Assembly: GCF_001649575.2 (NCBI RefSeq)
Contig: NC_051431.1
Coordinates: 10,611,721 to 10,675,720 of the forward strand
Length of the DNA: 64,000 nucleotides
DNA from: Kryptolebias marmoratus
Lineage: Eukaryota > Chordata > Actinopteri > Cyprinodontiformes > Rivulidae
Direction of reading: 5' to 3'
Both the position numbers and the translations under genes were made by a program. Position 1 is the stretch's first letter, and every line of letters starts with the position of its first letter. Shown here in pieces: positions 39,501-51,289 of this stretch. The notes beneath the pieces are model-generated. The model was given only the letters and a program-made list of their open reading frames with translations. It ran no database searches and was not told where the DNA came from.

Positions 39501-42500
39501 CATCTCGAGAGGAAGTTTTTTAAGTGAGTTTTAAAAGTACGATGTTCCCAGTAGTGTCTTTACACTTGAATGTTTAAATGTGAAAAGTCATGCTTTTGAA
39601 TGAGAAGTTACTGAAAAAAGAAAGGTGCCTTCTTTTGGTCAGATTCTTTACTTCCTAACTCAATTTCCAGTCACAAACTGTTGAAGCGAGACAAGTTAAA
39701 AGAAAGAGTTTCACAACTACTGTCATGTAAGTAGAATCAACACAGCCTGTTTTAACACTAAAAGTTGGCTAAAGGGTTCCCCTCGATGAAAGACTTGAAG
39801 TCTTTTACTTCCAGTTTGTATTTTTAGATGTGGTTATAAATTTTCAACCACCACACCACATGCTCCAATGCTGTTCAGCTTCTGTTTGTTAGTATTTTCT
39901 AATATTGCTCAAGGTCGAATCTCTTCGAATCTCTTCTCCTGAAACAAGCATGAGACATTGTTGGTTAACATATCAATATTTTTTTAAATCTATGTGTACT
40001 AGTCAGACAAATAAACAATTTATCTTTGTTAATTTTATAAACTATACAGAGCTTCGAGTTTTCAGCTATTTTTGATTATCTTCTTGGTGCAGCATAATCA
40101 TTGTTTTGATTTTCCAGCCCAGAATTTTTACCACTGTAGTTCATTCTCAGTCTCTTTTCCTAAACACAAAAAATTAATTTCCCAGGAATTTCCCAGCCTT
40201 CTGCTTTATCTGATTCTTCCCCATTCTGACCATTTCAGCTGATCTAACTTGAACCATTTTCCTTAAAACTGTATGAAAAACACCAATAGATTGCAGATAA
40301 AGTATTAATGCTGAGTAGTGATTATCTCTGTATAGGGAATGCTTTCAATAAGAAGGGGGTTGGCAGTTAAAGGGAAGAGAAGGAGCTAAGTGAGAATCAG
40401 AGGAAACGAAGAGGAAAGTTTACAGAGTGGATAGACAGAGGAAACCAGAGTGAAGTGAGACATACTTTTGGTCTGCGGTATGAATTTCATACTTAAACTA
40501 GAATGCTAGCTGCCTGAACATGGAAACTGAAATATCAGGAGATGACTGCTGGGAGCTGACCAACAGTGATTCCAGACAGTGCTCTTCTGTTTGCATTTTT
40601 TTTTACTTTGAAGCCACAAGTTTGGCAACAAAAAAGCCCCCCCAGCAGAAATATGTGGACCTCTTGCTTCTTTTCACGCTAATATCCAGTGGATGGGAAA
40701 AATATTCCACAATATTAAAACCACACACAACCTTGTGAATACACACAAACACGCATCGTTGACCATAGAAAAGGTTTGCCTCTCTGTCAGTAACTGTGAT
40801 CTTACTGGAATTTCTCACCAGCAGGATAGAATCCACACCTCTGACTTCAACAACCCACTCTTCTCTTCAAGCTCGGATCTGTCAGTCTGTGATGGTGGAT
40901 TCAGGTTCCTTGATCTGTCATATGGACCCTTGGTTAATATTTAACATGATAAGAAGGTTCTGTGGAAGATTTATGCATCTCTTGTTGTGCATTGACATTA
41001 AATAGCAGAGATGCAGTAGATATGTACAAACTTGAGCTATTCTTGTCCTGTTATTGTTTCCCTAAGACACTCTAGGTTTTAAGAACATAAAAAGGGAAAT
41101 TCTAATCACTATAATATAAGTACAGTATAAGAGCAAAGAGTTTTAATAAACGTCAGCTCATAGACCAGCTCAACTCAAATGTTTCAAGAAGTAAATAAAG
41201 CACGCATTAAATGTAAAAGGGTCTTAAGAAATGCAATAAGTTGCTGACTGGTTAACAAAGATTTTGTGTATTACAAAGAGTTACATTTTCATTTGAACAA
41301 AAAACACATTTCAGTGGGGGTTCTTTAATTTGATCAGGTACAGATGTGATCTTTGGTCTTCAAAGAATTTCCAGATGTTCTGGCAGAGTCCACTTTTGTA
41401 TACCTAACCTATGTCTCTCCGGTCACGTATCCATACATAAAACGTCAAAGTATTTCTTAGTTACAGGGTCATAAAATGTGAAAATCTTGTAAACAAGCCA
41501 ACTTCGCCAAATTAGTCTGCATCAACAGAGTGGCACTGCTACTTCATAGCACACCTTGGTGTTTCTGCCCTATAGTTTTTTTTTTTGACAACTCAAAACT
41601 TTCAAGTGAGGTCAGGATATCACAAGGCCTAAATGAATCAGCACTAAACTGGGTGGGAAATGCAGGAGTGTATAGCCTCTTTTTGATGACGTTGCAATCA
41701 TTGTGATGCATTTTGATAGCAGCTTAGTTGTACCATTTCAAAATTTCTCTTGTTTTACTGATTCTTTGAAACTTCAACCAGATTATTTTAAACATATGAA
41801 GACAATTCCCATGCTGAAAGGCTGTTGAGAAGTTGAGAGTAATTTTGGCATACTGCATTTGTTTAGTCAGGCATTTTTGCAGTCAGTAATTCCTTCATGC
41901 TTCTGGAAATGGGGTCTAATTTACCACTTTGCAGTGAAGCTGGTGTGCAATTTAGTTACAATCTGAAGGAGCTGACACACACAGCTGAGAAAACACTGAA
42001 CACCTATAAAAAAATCAAGACAGCAATATAAATCACTGCTTCCTTTGCAAATGGTTTCTGCATTTGGATAATCTTTAAACTAAGATTTAACTAATCCAAT
42101 TCATAGTAGAGAGGAAGTACAATTTGACATCTCTACTTTTTGATATTTTCAAGACTGATTTTTTTTTTACAAAACAAAAAACATGAATGTGTTAGCCTGA
42201 TCAGTGAACAACAGATGGCATCCAAAGTTAAATCATTAAATTTCTGTTCTGTCATTGTTTACAAAGAGCTAACAAAGTATTAATTTTGCATGAGGGAAAA
42301 AAAGAAAACGTGTACCCAAGAAACCAAATAAGAAGACGACTGGCGTGATTTTGTTGCACTTGTAAACAGTTTAAGAGAATGTTTACCTCTTAAATTTACA
42401 TGACTCCATTTGAAACACCTGCTGTGGCTTGTTTGCCTTACATAAATATTAGCACAATGAGATCACAGGGAAATCACACCGTGAGCAGCTCTGAGTTCAG

Positions 42501-42940
42501 CTGTCGCTACTGGACTCATGTTGGCCATTTAGATCATAAAAGTAATTCAAAGTCAAGTTAGTCAAATATCATAACAAACCACATCTGATTTACTTTTCAT
42601 TGTCAAGCTTTGTATCATTTATTACATTTAACCCTATTTCCACATGTATAATGACTTTATAGCCTAAGCCACTTCTTTTTGATGCCTCATTTTACCCACC
42701 ATTGAGATTATTCACCTGACACCTTCTGACCCATCACTCAACTGTTCTGCAGCTCGCTATGTGCACAAGTCTAACTGAGCACGTAGCAAAAACCTGTCAA
42801 GTATGCATGATATTCCAAACTGTCCGGTTGCTCAAATACAAACTGTTTTCCAGTTCTCCTGCCACCGCTCTCCATCCAGTTTTCTCAACCAGTCCAGAGA
42901 CTATCAGACAAACAACAACCTAAATGAGACATTAAAAAAG
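39500..42940. other. intergenic, no gene recognised
   Basis: AT-rich sequence. The stretch 40330-40600 is purine-rich (GGGAAGAGAAGGAG-like) and contains a 72-codon ORF at 40520-40738 with no recognisable similarity; not called as a gene. Confidence 0.45.
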
Positions 42941-42954
42941 ACACGCTAAAGTAT

Positions 42955-43380
42955 GCTGGTGTAGAGTCTCAGTCATCCAGGCCATGGTAAATTCAAAAAA
43001 GGTTAAAAAAAATAAAAACAGCTGAACTTCTATTCTGTAGTTGAAGACGTTTCACTTCTCATCCGAGGAGCTTTCTCAATTCATGGATAGAGAATGTGGA
43101 GTTGAGGTTTTAAAGCTGAGATGTGATGTACGCTGGATAGCTTGCAAATTGTTCTCACTCTCCTAACAATAGAGGCTCGTTAGGGTCCTTGTTTGTCTGA
43201 CTCACTGATGGGCCCCTCTGGTCACATGAGTGCAGGTGTTGACTGGAGTGAAACAGACTGGGTATCTGGCCTGAAGCTCCATTATATGTTTTTGAAAGCT
43301 TGAATCTGAGTCCTGCTTCTCTGTTTAATGTTGGTTTCTCTCTTTTGACATAGATGGCTTCCTTTACCCCCCTATGGTTA
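42955..43380. repeat. interspersed repeat fragment, class unknown
   Basis: Contains 'gtagagtctcagtcatccag' and 'gaagacgtttcacttctcat', a pairing I recognise from a widespread dispersed repeat in teleost genomes. No coding sequence. Exact family and ends not determinable by eye. Confidence 0.5.
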
Positions 43381-43389
43381 CCCCCCTAA

Positions 43390-44830
43390 ACCAAAATAAT
43401 AAAAAAATCTAATCTGATTGGGTGAAATTGTTGTCATAATAAGGGATAACTGTGTAGTCTTGGTTCAAGCTGAAGTGATGTCACTGTGGAAGCTGTACTG
43501 TAACTCATTGTTACAAAATGCAAAGTGAAACATATTTAAATATACCAAAATATAACAGAAGCACTTCCACACTGAGACAATACTACAGTCAAGAAGATGT
43601 TAGTGTAGCAGTTCTGTTTTTCTGTGACAACTTTCAGAGTGTTGTACAGCAGAAAACCTTATCCTTGTGGCCGTGCTGGGTAAGCCAGGTAGCTTTTTGT
43701 GGCTCATTTACTGATGAATTTGCCAGACACCAGACATGAGTTTGGATTTAGCAATACTCAAATAAACACTGTTGCCATGAAAACCTCAACGTGAGCAGCA
43801 ACCTGGAGCTGGATGGGATCAACATCATCATTTGCCAAAAAGGCACTAAAGGAGGCCAGGAGCCAGTTGGATCGAATCATGAGTTTGTGTGTGAGTGTGT
43901 GTTCAAAGCATTTTGATTCAGCCAGTTAATACACCCACACTGGACACACCGGACTAATAAGAAAAAAAAAAGGATGTTTTTTTTAAGTCAGCTACTAATG
44001 CAGAACTAACACAAAGCCTTACAAAAAACAAAATAAAGAAATGCTATTTCTTTTTGTGAAAATGCAGTGTGCGAAAAGGCTAACTAAAACCTAATAGTAG
44101 CAAAATTCTACTACTATAAAAGGACAAAAATAGAGCAAGCTTCAGTTTTATCAAAAGTGCATGGTTGAACCAATTAAAGCTAGAAACTCTGTAGCTTATA
44201 TATAGTTTCTTTTCACTCCCTCTGACTCGCTTCATGATTTGTCAGCGTGGAACCATGTGGGAGACAGACATGCTGGAACCTAGACTGAACAGCTCACCAG
44301 CAGGAGCAGAAGCTAAAAAAAAACCTCTTACCCTGTCAAAGCAAAGTATGGCTTCCATATTTTAACTATGCAAGGAGAAAGAAATTTAAACGTGTGCCAG
44401 AGGAAATGTACACACATAAATATCCGTACATACACACAGTCGCAAACAAACCACAAGCTAGGGCCACCCTGAATGTTTTCACTTGCCTCTATATGTTCCA
44501 CTGTTTTGTAGTTCACCTGTCAACATGAGTGATTTTTGCCTGCTGCTAAAGGTCGAAGAGTCACGGTCCAGTGTCACCCTGGTTTTCCATCAAGCAGCCT
44601 CTTCGGATGATTGTTGCAGCTTTTATCAGTTGACTGTTTTTTTCCGTCAAACATCAGGAATTCACCCTGTCACCTAGCCCTCAGCCTCAAGGTTGTTCCA
44701 ATCACATATGGCTCCTAAAAAAGTATTTACACTCTCTGTGTAATACACCACAAAGAGTAGTTTAATCCCTGTTCACAGGGTAAAAAAAATGTGATTATCT
44801 TGACTCTACACGCAAGACTGGGTTTAAAGC
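43390..44830. other. intergenic, no gene recognised
   Basis: AT-rich DNA with short ORFs and nothing recognised. Confidence 0.4.
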
Positions 44831-44835
44831 AGTTG

Positions 44836-45468
44836 TTCAGATCTTTTGAAGTAGAGCTTTTTGGAAAAGTTCTGAACAATAAATAGCTTACTTGTTTAAG
44901 GTAGCTCTTTGAAGAACCCCTGTCTGGCTCATGACATTGTCAAACAAATTAAAATAGATGGTTAGAAACCAGGATTTTAGTAGTAAATCTTGAGGAAAGT
45001 TATAAAAAAAAAGGTCTGCACGGCTGTTCTAGAGGTTTACAACAGAAAGACCTCACTTCTGTTTGCCATGTTTTCAAGGCCAAAGGTTGTGCTAACAAGC
45101 AGACCAAATGGAAGTCTCAGAAAAAAACAACAAATACATGACTAAAGGTTGCATTTTTAAGGGTTTAACATAAAAAATATCTAATTTTTCATCTCAAAAT
45201 CTTGTGTTGGTTTGTACAAACACTATTTTATAAACCTTTACATCACAGTCAGTTTCACTTCATATGTTTTTCTTTTTCTTTGATTTTTTGGCAATTACAA
45301 GTCCCTGCAGCAGTATTTTGGGTCTTGGCCTAACTTAGATTAGTTGTTAGCTCAATAATTTTGATTGAAATTAGACTCCCTTTTCACCCAAAATGAAGTC
45401 ACTAAAGCAGCTATCTACAACAGGTAAGGTAATAATTGTTTAGGAACTTGCCATACAGTCATTTTAAA
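44836..45468. repeat. long-TIR element 'family A', copy 4
   Basis: Left end 'gttcagatcttttgaagtag', then 'aaagttctgaacaataaata' and 'gtagctctttgaag'. Right part inverted: 'gcagctatctacaacaggta' and 'aattgtttaggaacttgcc'. One of the more complete copies. Confidence 0.6.
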
Positions 45469-45517
45469 AAAACATCTGGATTTTCCCTTTGAATAGACTT
45501 GTGGTCTAGGAATTAGT

Positions 45518-45855
45518 TGTCACAGTTGTGGTGCAGATGAACCCAGAAGTGCATACTCGACACGAGGAGCTCAAAGAAATAAACTAAACTTTATTTACGA
45601 AACAGCAAATGCTGACATGGCAGCAAACCAACTTACAAAACTAGGAGTGGACACAGGGATAAACCAAGGAAGCACAGAAAGGGCCAGCGGTAGCATGAGA
45701 ACGCACAATGCTCCGCTGAGGAGACACAGGGGAGAAGACAATATACAGAGCGAGCTAATGAAGCAGAATGACAAACACCTGGTGGAGAACAACTAATAGA
45801 GTGGGCAGAGTAGGAGTGGAATGAGGAACAGCAAACCAAAACCCAGGAAGCTGGC
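45518..45855 (+). repeat. interspersed repeat 'family B', copy 3
   Basis: Begins 'gttgtcacagttgtggtgca', then 'gatgaacccagaagtgcata' and 'aaactttatttacga', the same order of modules as at 28483. Confidence 0.5.
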
Positions 45856-45869
45856 AGACAGTTTATTTA

Positions 45870-47160
45870 TGCTTGTTATTCTCCTTCTCCTGTCCTCCTT
45901 CGACAGAGCTGACACAGATTACAGCGTGTGTAAATGCTTTCCCACATTGCGTGTACGTGCTTACCGGTGGAATTCAATATCATTTCATTATGCTTATGTG
46001 TGAGTCATTCAAATTTGAAAGACAAAAATAAAAGCTAAGATAACAAGCTTGCCTGGCACTTGTGTGTGATTTTAAAAACTTATGTATCAAAAACAAACCA
46101 TACATAAACCACATCCTAATATGTTGTGTTTATTTTTTATCAGAACTGATTTGAGAAAAGAAAGTTAGTGTTAAATTGAAAAGCGGCCAGTGGATTTGTT
46201 GAGTCCCCTCCTGAAGAGTGCACGCTTTATTTACTCCTGATCGGAAGCAGATGCACATAAGTCATAGCTGTGGGAGACAAGAAGTGATGTAAATATGAGC
46301 GAATGGGGAACTGACCTCGAATGCAACGCTTTGGACATAATGCCATTTAACCAACAGGAAAAACCGCAATGCCAGTAAATGCACACATCAAACGTTTTAG
46401 ATGAGCTTTTCTTTACAGCCTGAATACTGCTGAATAGACCAGTCTGGCGCAGACTGCAGGAAGTTGCAAAGTTGCCACACGAAGTGGTGACTCAAGGATG
46501 AAGGGTCAGAATGTCATCATGTCCTTGTGATAAAAAAAGAAGAAGTAGAGAGCATCGTGTTCAGGAATTGGTCTTTTATACTGTATGAAAATAAATAAAA
46601 CCTTAAAAATGCTGTTGATCTCATCCACAAATCAGCCAAAAATTCACAACACACACACCGCTGGACTTGGAGCAGAATACGGAGTTCAGCAAAATGTTTT
46701 TATTGTTCTGATTATTGAAACAGCACAGGCGCAACAGTGCATTTTACAGTCATAACTGAAAAGAAAATGACTACACATTTCTCTGTACATATTCCTGCTG
46801 CTGAATTAAGTAACTCTGTGACTTTTTAAATGTCTACTTTGTAATCAAACAGTATTTGTCGCATTTTCGTGAAAGACAATTTGACTTTACAGTGTGTTTT
46901 GTATAATTCTGCGTGGCCAGAGAATGAGGTGAATAACTGAAACAAATACTGCACTCTGCAGGTGATTCTGGTGCCAGTTTATTGCAAATTTACAGTGAAT
47001 ACATATATTTTAATAGGACTGAGTTAGTGATCAAAAACAGCTTTTATTTAGAACATGGCTGTAAATATGTGCAAAAAGAGCATTAAATTATTGGAGGAAG
47101 TTGCATCAGGTAGACGATAATACAGACAAAGTGGAAGTTGTGCAATTGTTTTCAAATTTA
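45870..47160. other. intergenic upstream of p2ry12
   Basis: AT-rich; no gene recognised. Likely includes distal regulatory sequence of p2ry12, but no specific element is clear before the ETS/E-box cluster at 47169. Confidence 0.4.
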
Positions 47161-47168
47161 GAAAAAAG

Positions 47169-47195
47169 TGAAAAAAGAGGAAGCACGTGCATGTG
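47169..47195 (+). promoter_or_regulatory. PU.1/ETS-like site overlapping an E-box, p2ry12 promoter candidate
   Basis: AAAAAAGAGGAAGCACGTG combines a near-ideal PU.1 (SPI1) site, A-rich flank plus GAGGAAG, with a palindromic CACGTG E-box. It lies a few hundred bases before the inferred p2ry12 untranslated exon. P2RY12 is a microglia marker in mammals and PU.1 is the myeloid master regulator, so the site is functionally plausible; the link is inference. Confidence 0.35.
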
Positions 47196-47454
47196 CGATA
47201 AAGTTCAAATGTGTAATAAAACGCGAGGGCTTCTTGATCCGTCGGTGCTGTATATGACCGATGCTAATTTTTGTTTTTAAAAAACTGCACTGTAAAGATG
47301 CATAGAACTGTCCTCTGGATTAGAAAACAGAAAATCCTTTTATTCATCTGGTTTAAATCCCACCCAGAGTTGGGGTTTTTTTCCACCCTGAATGTTGTCC
47401 TGTCATTTTTTTTTTGTGACAGGAAAGAAAAAGAAGAAATGAGAGTCTTCCTGT

Positions 47455-47567
47455 AACAACCCACAGACACGCTTCTGCTCAAAACACTGAAAGGTTATAA
47501 CATTTGGACAGAAAACTGAGAAGACGGACTAATAAATTGTTCTTCCGCACATCATCAAAGCTACCAG
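47455..47567 (+). other. p2ry12: candidate 5' untranslated exon of p2ry12
   Basis: The block ends 'agctaccag' followed by GTCAGT, and the p2ry12 coding exon starts at an acceptor (GAAAACAG) at 47743, so a short 175-base intron in the 5' UTR is likely. The 5' limit is a guess. Confidence 0.4.
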
Positions 47568-47751
47568 GTCAGTTACAGAACCGTAAACTACTTTTACAAC
47601 AGTCGTTTAGATTAGATGTTGATTGAACAAATGACTTACCTTTTTTTTTAAATTGAAGACTCAATTATTTATTTATTGAATCATTTAGTCTCTTTTTCAT
47701 GTGTGATTTCAAAAACTAGTTCTCTTTTTGTGTTTGAAAACAGACCCAGTC

Positions 47752-49522
47752 ATGGAGACGAACACAACGTTCCCCATGTTCTCCGGTAACCACACCAACG
47801 GCTCCTGCTCCCGTGACAACGTTTTCAAGACGGTGGTTTTACCTGTCCTTTACTCCTGTCTTTTCTTGGTGGGAATATGTCTGAACTGTTTGGCAGCATG
47901 GGTGTTGTTTCACGTCCCCTCTCGGTCTCACTTCATTATTTACCTGAAGAATATTGTTGTTGCTGATATCATCATGACGCTGACGTTCCCCTTTAAGGTT
48001 AGCTATATTTACACACAGCAATATGTAGTAATCTTTTGAAGTGGGGTTCTGTGGAAATGTTTTGAACAATTTATAGCTCTTTGGAGAAATGACATTTAAT
48101 GTGATTATGGAGTTAACAGCTAAGTCCATAAGTTAGCATCCACAGGAAGCGCTACATATTTTTTTCACATTGGAGCTGTTTGAACACATCAGAAATCCAC
48201 TTTGACCCTGGCTTCTCTCAGGCTAGCCGTCTGATCAGATCTAAGCTCTGTTTTTTTTTTAATTAAGACCATTTAAAGAGATACCTGTCACAAGTATGAG
48301 ATTATTGTTTCAACATTTTTCACGGAACCTCACATCTGTTCAGTATATTCTACTAGCCCTTCGATGTTTACATGTGTCTTTCACCTACAAAAGGTGTTTT
48401 CTTTGTTGGTAATTTACAAGAGATCCACCCTTCTGTAGTCATGTGTTTCTTGTTTTCTAATGCAAATTTTGAAGCAGGATGTCTGCTCCTATGAGTTTGT
48501 GACAAAGCATTTTTTCGATTGCTCAACTGGTTGTTGTTTTGTCACAACTAGGGAGCAATCAGAAGTAAATGTGTCAAAAATGTTTCTGTAATTTTACAAA
48601 ATAGCCTTAGCAAAGTTTTTTTTTTTGTTTGTTCAAAGGCATCTTATCTTGTTTGATGGTTATTTGAATGTTTAAGAGACCTAAAAGAATAAATGTTCTG
48701 GTTCTACAGGTGTTGTCAGACTCCAACATGGCAACCACTCGCCTGAGGATGTTTGTGTGCCGTGTCTCCTCGGTTCTGTTTTACCTCACCATGTACATCA
48801 GCATCCTGTTCTTTGGCCTCATCAGCATTGACCGCTGCAGGAAGACCCTCACACCTTTCCGAGGCACGAACGCTGACCGGCTCACCCGAAGAAAAGTTCT
48901 TTCAGGAACCATCTGGACTATTCTGCTGATCCTCTGCCTGCCCAATGTGATCCTCACCAGTAAAACTCCGACTTCCCCTTTTTTTAAATGCAGCGACCTG
49001 AAGACAGAAGCTGGGCTGTACTGGCATGGGGTGGTAAATGATGTCTGTCAAGTGATTTTCTGGGGCAACCTGGTGACTGTGATGATATGCTACACTCTAA
49101 TCACCAAAGAACTGTACAAATCCTACTCTCGTACCAAGTCTCACAGCACTGAAGGGACTGTATCTCTAGCACCAAGTAGGGAAACAACTCGGAAGCCTAA
49201 GGAGAACAAAAGAAAAACAATGAATGTGAATGTATTCTTGATTCTAGCAGTGTTCTTTGTGTGCTTTGTGCCTTTTCACTTCGCCCGAATTCCGTACACA
49301 ATGAGCCAAACCAGGCGGGTTTACTTTGATTGTACACTCAAGCTTTTTTTCTTTCAGCTGAAGGAAAGCACACTTTTCCTCTCATCCTTAAACGCTGTAC
49401 TGGACCCTCTAATCTACTTTTTCCTCTGTCAGTCCTTCAGGACCACTCTATTCAGGACCCTGCGGCTGCCCCCTGGTATGTGTAGGTGGCAACAGGATCC
49501 AAACTCATCTGTCTCTACATAA
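47752..49522 (+). CDS. p2ry12: P2Y purinoceptor 12 (ADP receptor GPCR), two coding exons
   Basis: Exons 47752-47997 and 48710-49522 join in phase 0 to a 352-aa receptor (human 342). Start ATG lies nine bases after the acceptor and before an N-tail with three N-glycosylation sequons (NTT, NHT, NGS). Best resemblance is P2RY12 among its subfamily: CQVIFW, CYTLITKELY, CFVPFHFARIPYT, SQTR and LKEST are near-identical to what I know of the mammalian protein. Four extracellular cysteines are kept (N-tail, top of TM3, ECL2, ECL3), as are the nucleotide-contacting H..R pair in TM6 and Lys in TM7 (KEST). The Gi-coupled receptor senses ADP in platelets and microglia. Odd: DRY is DRC (Cys125), and an intron of 712 bp splits TM2; that intron carries a family A repeat. 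AATAAA at 49783-49788 could end the mRNA. Confidence 0.88.
48025..48345. repeat. long-TIR element 'family A', copy 5 (p2ry12 intron)
   Basis: Left end 'atcttttgaagtggggttct' with 'gttttgaacaatttatagct'. Right end 'aacatttttcacggaacctc' and 'acatctgttcag', inverted. It occupies much of the 712-bp p2ry12 intron. Confidence 0.55.
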
Positions 49523-50840
49523 AAAAAACAACACTGGCATAAGAAAGACTTAAGGAGAATTATGGTGAAAAATTGCTACACCATATACAAAGTCATATAT
49601 ACAGAGTCACAAAATTATTACAGATCATTATAACTCACTTTAACGTTTTTATATTTACAATCCAAAATAATGTACCACACTTAGCTTCTCTTTCTGTTCC
49701 GTTAATTTTCAAATGTGCAAATTGCTTTCTTTTACAATTTCGTTTTAAAGGGGAAATACAAATAATCATGAAGGGAAAATGAAATAAAATGTCAAAATAA
49801 CAAAATAATTTTAGTTAATTAAACACTATCATACAGTAAAACACTCAAGTGGCCCCTCTCTCTGATTTAAGACGTTAATGACTTGTATTTAGAGCTTTTG
49901 TGTCAAAATCCCAAAGTGGGGTCATTACCACCTTGGTTGGTGATGTAGAAGGAGGCGGGGCCAGCTGTGGCAGACCGCTGAAGGACACTGAGGAGGTTAC
50001 TGTGCTTATCAGTGAAAATGGAAGCAGAAGAAGCAAGATTATTGGCTTGAAACCCCTTTTTTTTGTCTGAAGTGATGCTGTAGGGATTTGAGCCCCACAT
50101 TTCACAAGGGGAGCTCCCAAGCTTTACAATGACGTCACGCAGTCTTCAAGAACTTTCCCATTCGGACAGAGAGAGGAGATGGTGGGATACAGCGGATGCC
50201 GGTCCGACAAGCAGTGATGGTTCTATTGAAGGTTTGTATTTCAGGTGGAACGTTAACTCCACAGTCGGTCACCAGACTTTGGGTTGTAATTTTCACCAGG
50301 AGCTGAACTAACCACATCCATCAAACCTTCTTGTCCTCCAGGAAGCTGAAGAACGACTCAGCTATTGTAGTTTTGGGTCGGTTTACACAAATATTTGAAC
50401 GCACTGAACCATTTCATTCCCACACTATCTGTGTTTACTATTTACTGCCTTGTTGGCGTTCCTGTGTTTGGCACTCGATACGTCACACTTCTGAGTGATC
50501 ACAGAAAATCCTGATGTGACCTGAGTAATTTTTTTGATCTTTGATTATTCATTTTACATTAGTGTAATGTTTTTAATATGAGTGGCTCTGAAAACAAGCA
50601 CCTTTTATGACTTTCTTTTGATTTATGTTAGCTTCAAAACACTTTTCATTTTACCTTTAAAGCCAGTCTCGGCTTTAAGCTTTGCAAAATTTCATGATGA
50701 AACAACAATAAAAGAAGTTCAAAAAAAAATTTGTACTGGTTTTTACTCTATGGTTTGTGCAATTTATAATGTGGCTAAAAAGGACTTTATTTTGTTTGTT
50801 TTCTTTTTCAAACACAATACTGTATCTGACTCAGCTCATT
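49523..50840. other. p2ry12 3' UTR and intergenic, with an unexplained GC-richer block
   Basis: After the p2ry12 3' UTR (to about 49790), the block at about 49880-50340 is less AT-rich than its surroundings and open over 60-81 codons in several frames on both strands. I recognise no domain in any frame. It may be a decayed insertion or an old pseudogene piece. Confidence 0.35.
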
Positions 50841-50844
50841 TAAA

Positions 50845-51287
50845 GGCATCGTTCAGATCTTTAGAAATGGAGCACTGTGGAAATGTTGTGAACAATTACA
50901 AATAAAATTTTAACTGCTGCAGTCAGCTCTTTGAATGACCTTCATTTGGACTGATGAGCTAAGTGGCTAGTTGGAGCGGAACCAAGACGAGAAGGAATAT
51001 GATGTTCATGCTGGAAGTACCCCTGGTTGCTGCTATTTGCTGTTACAAATAATCATAGAATTCAATAAAAATAAAACTATACGAAAATTACATCAGGCTA
51101 AAAGGTTATAAAATAGGGTTTTCATGAAGCACTGTGAAATATTCAAGACTGGAGTTGTTTTAAGATCTGTTAGCTCATTAATCTGGTCAGAATTAAACTC
51201 AGTATCAGGTATAAATAGGTATCAGAATAACTGTTCCTAACTTCACTACAAAACCTCACTTAAAAAGGTCAGAACTAGTGCTTTAAT
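50845..51287. repeat. long-TIR element 'family A', copy 6
   Basis: Left end 'gttcagatctttagaaatgg', 'gtgaacaattacaa' and 'ggactgatgagctaagtggc'. Right end 'gttagctcattaatctggtc' and 'aacctcacttaaaaaggtca', inverted. Confidence 0.6.
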
Positions 51288-51289
51288 GC

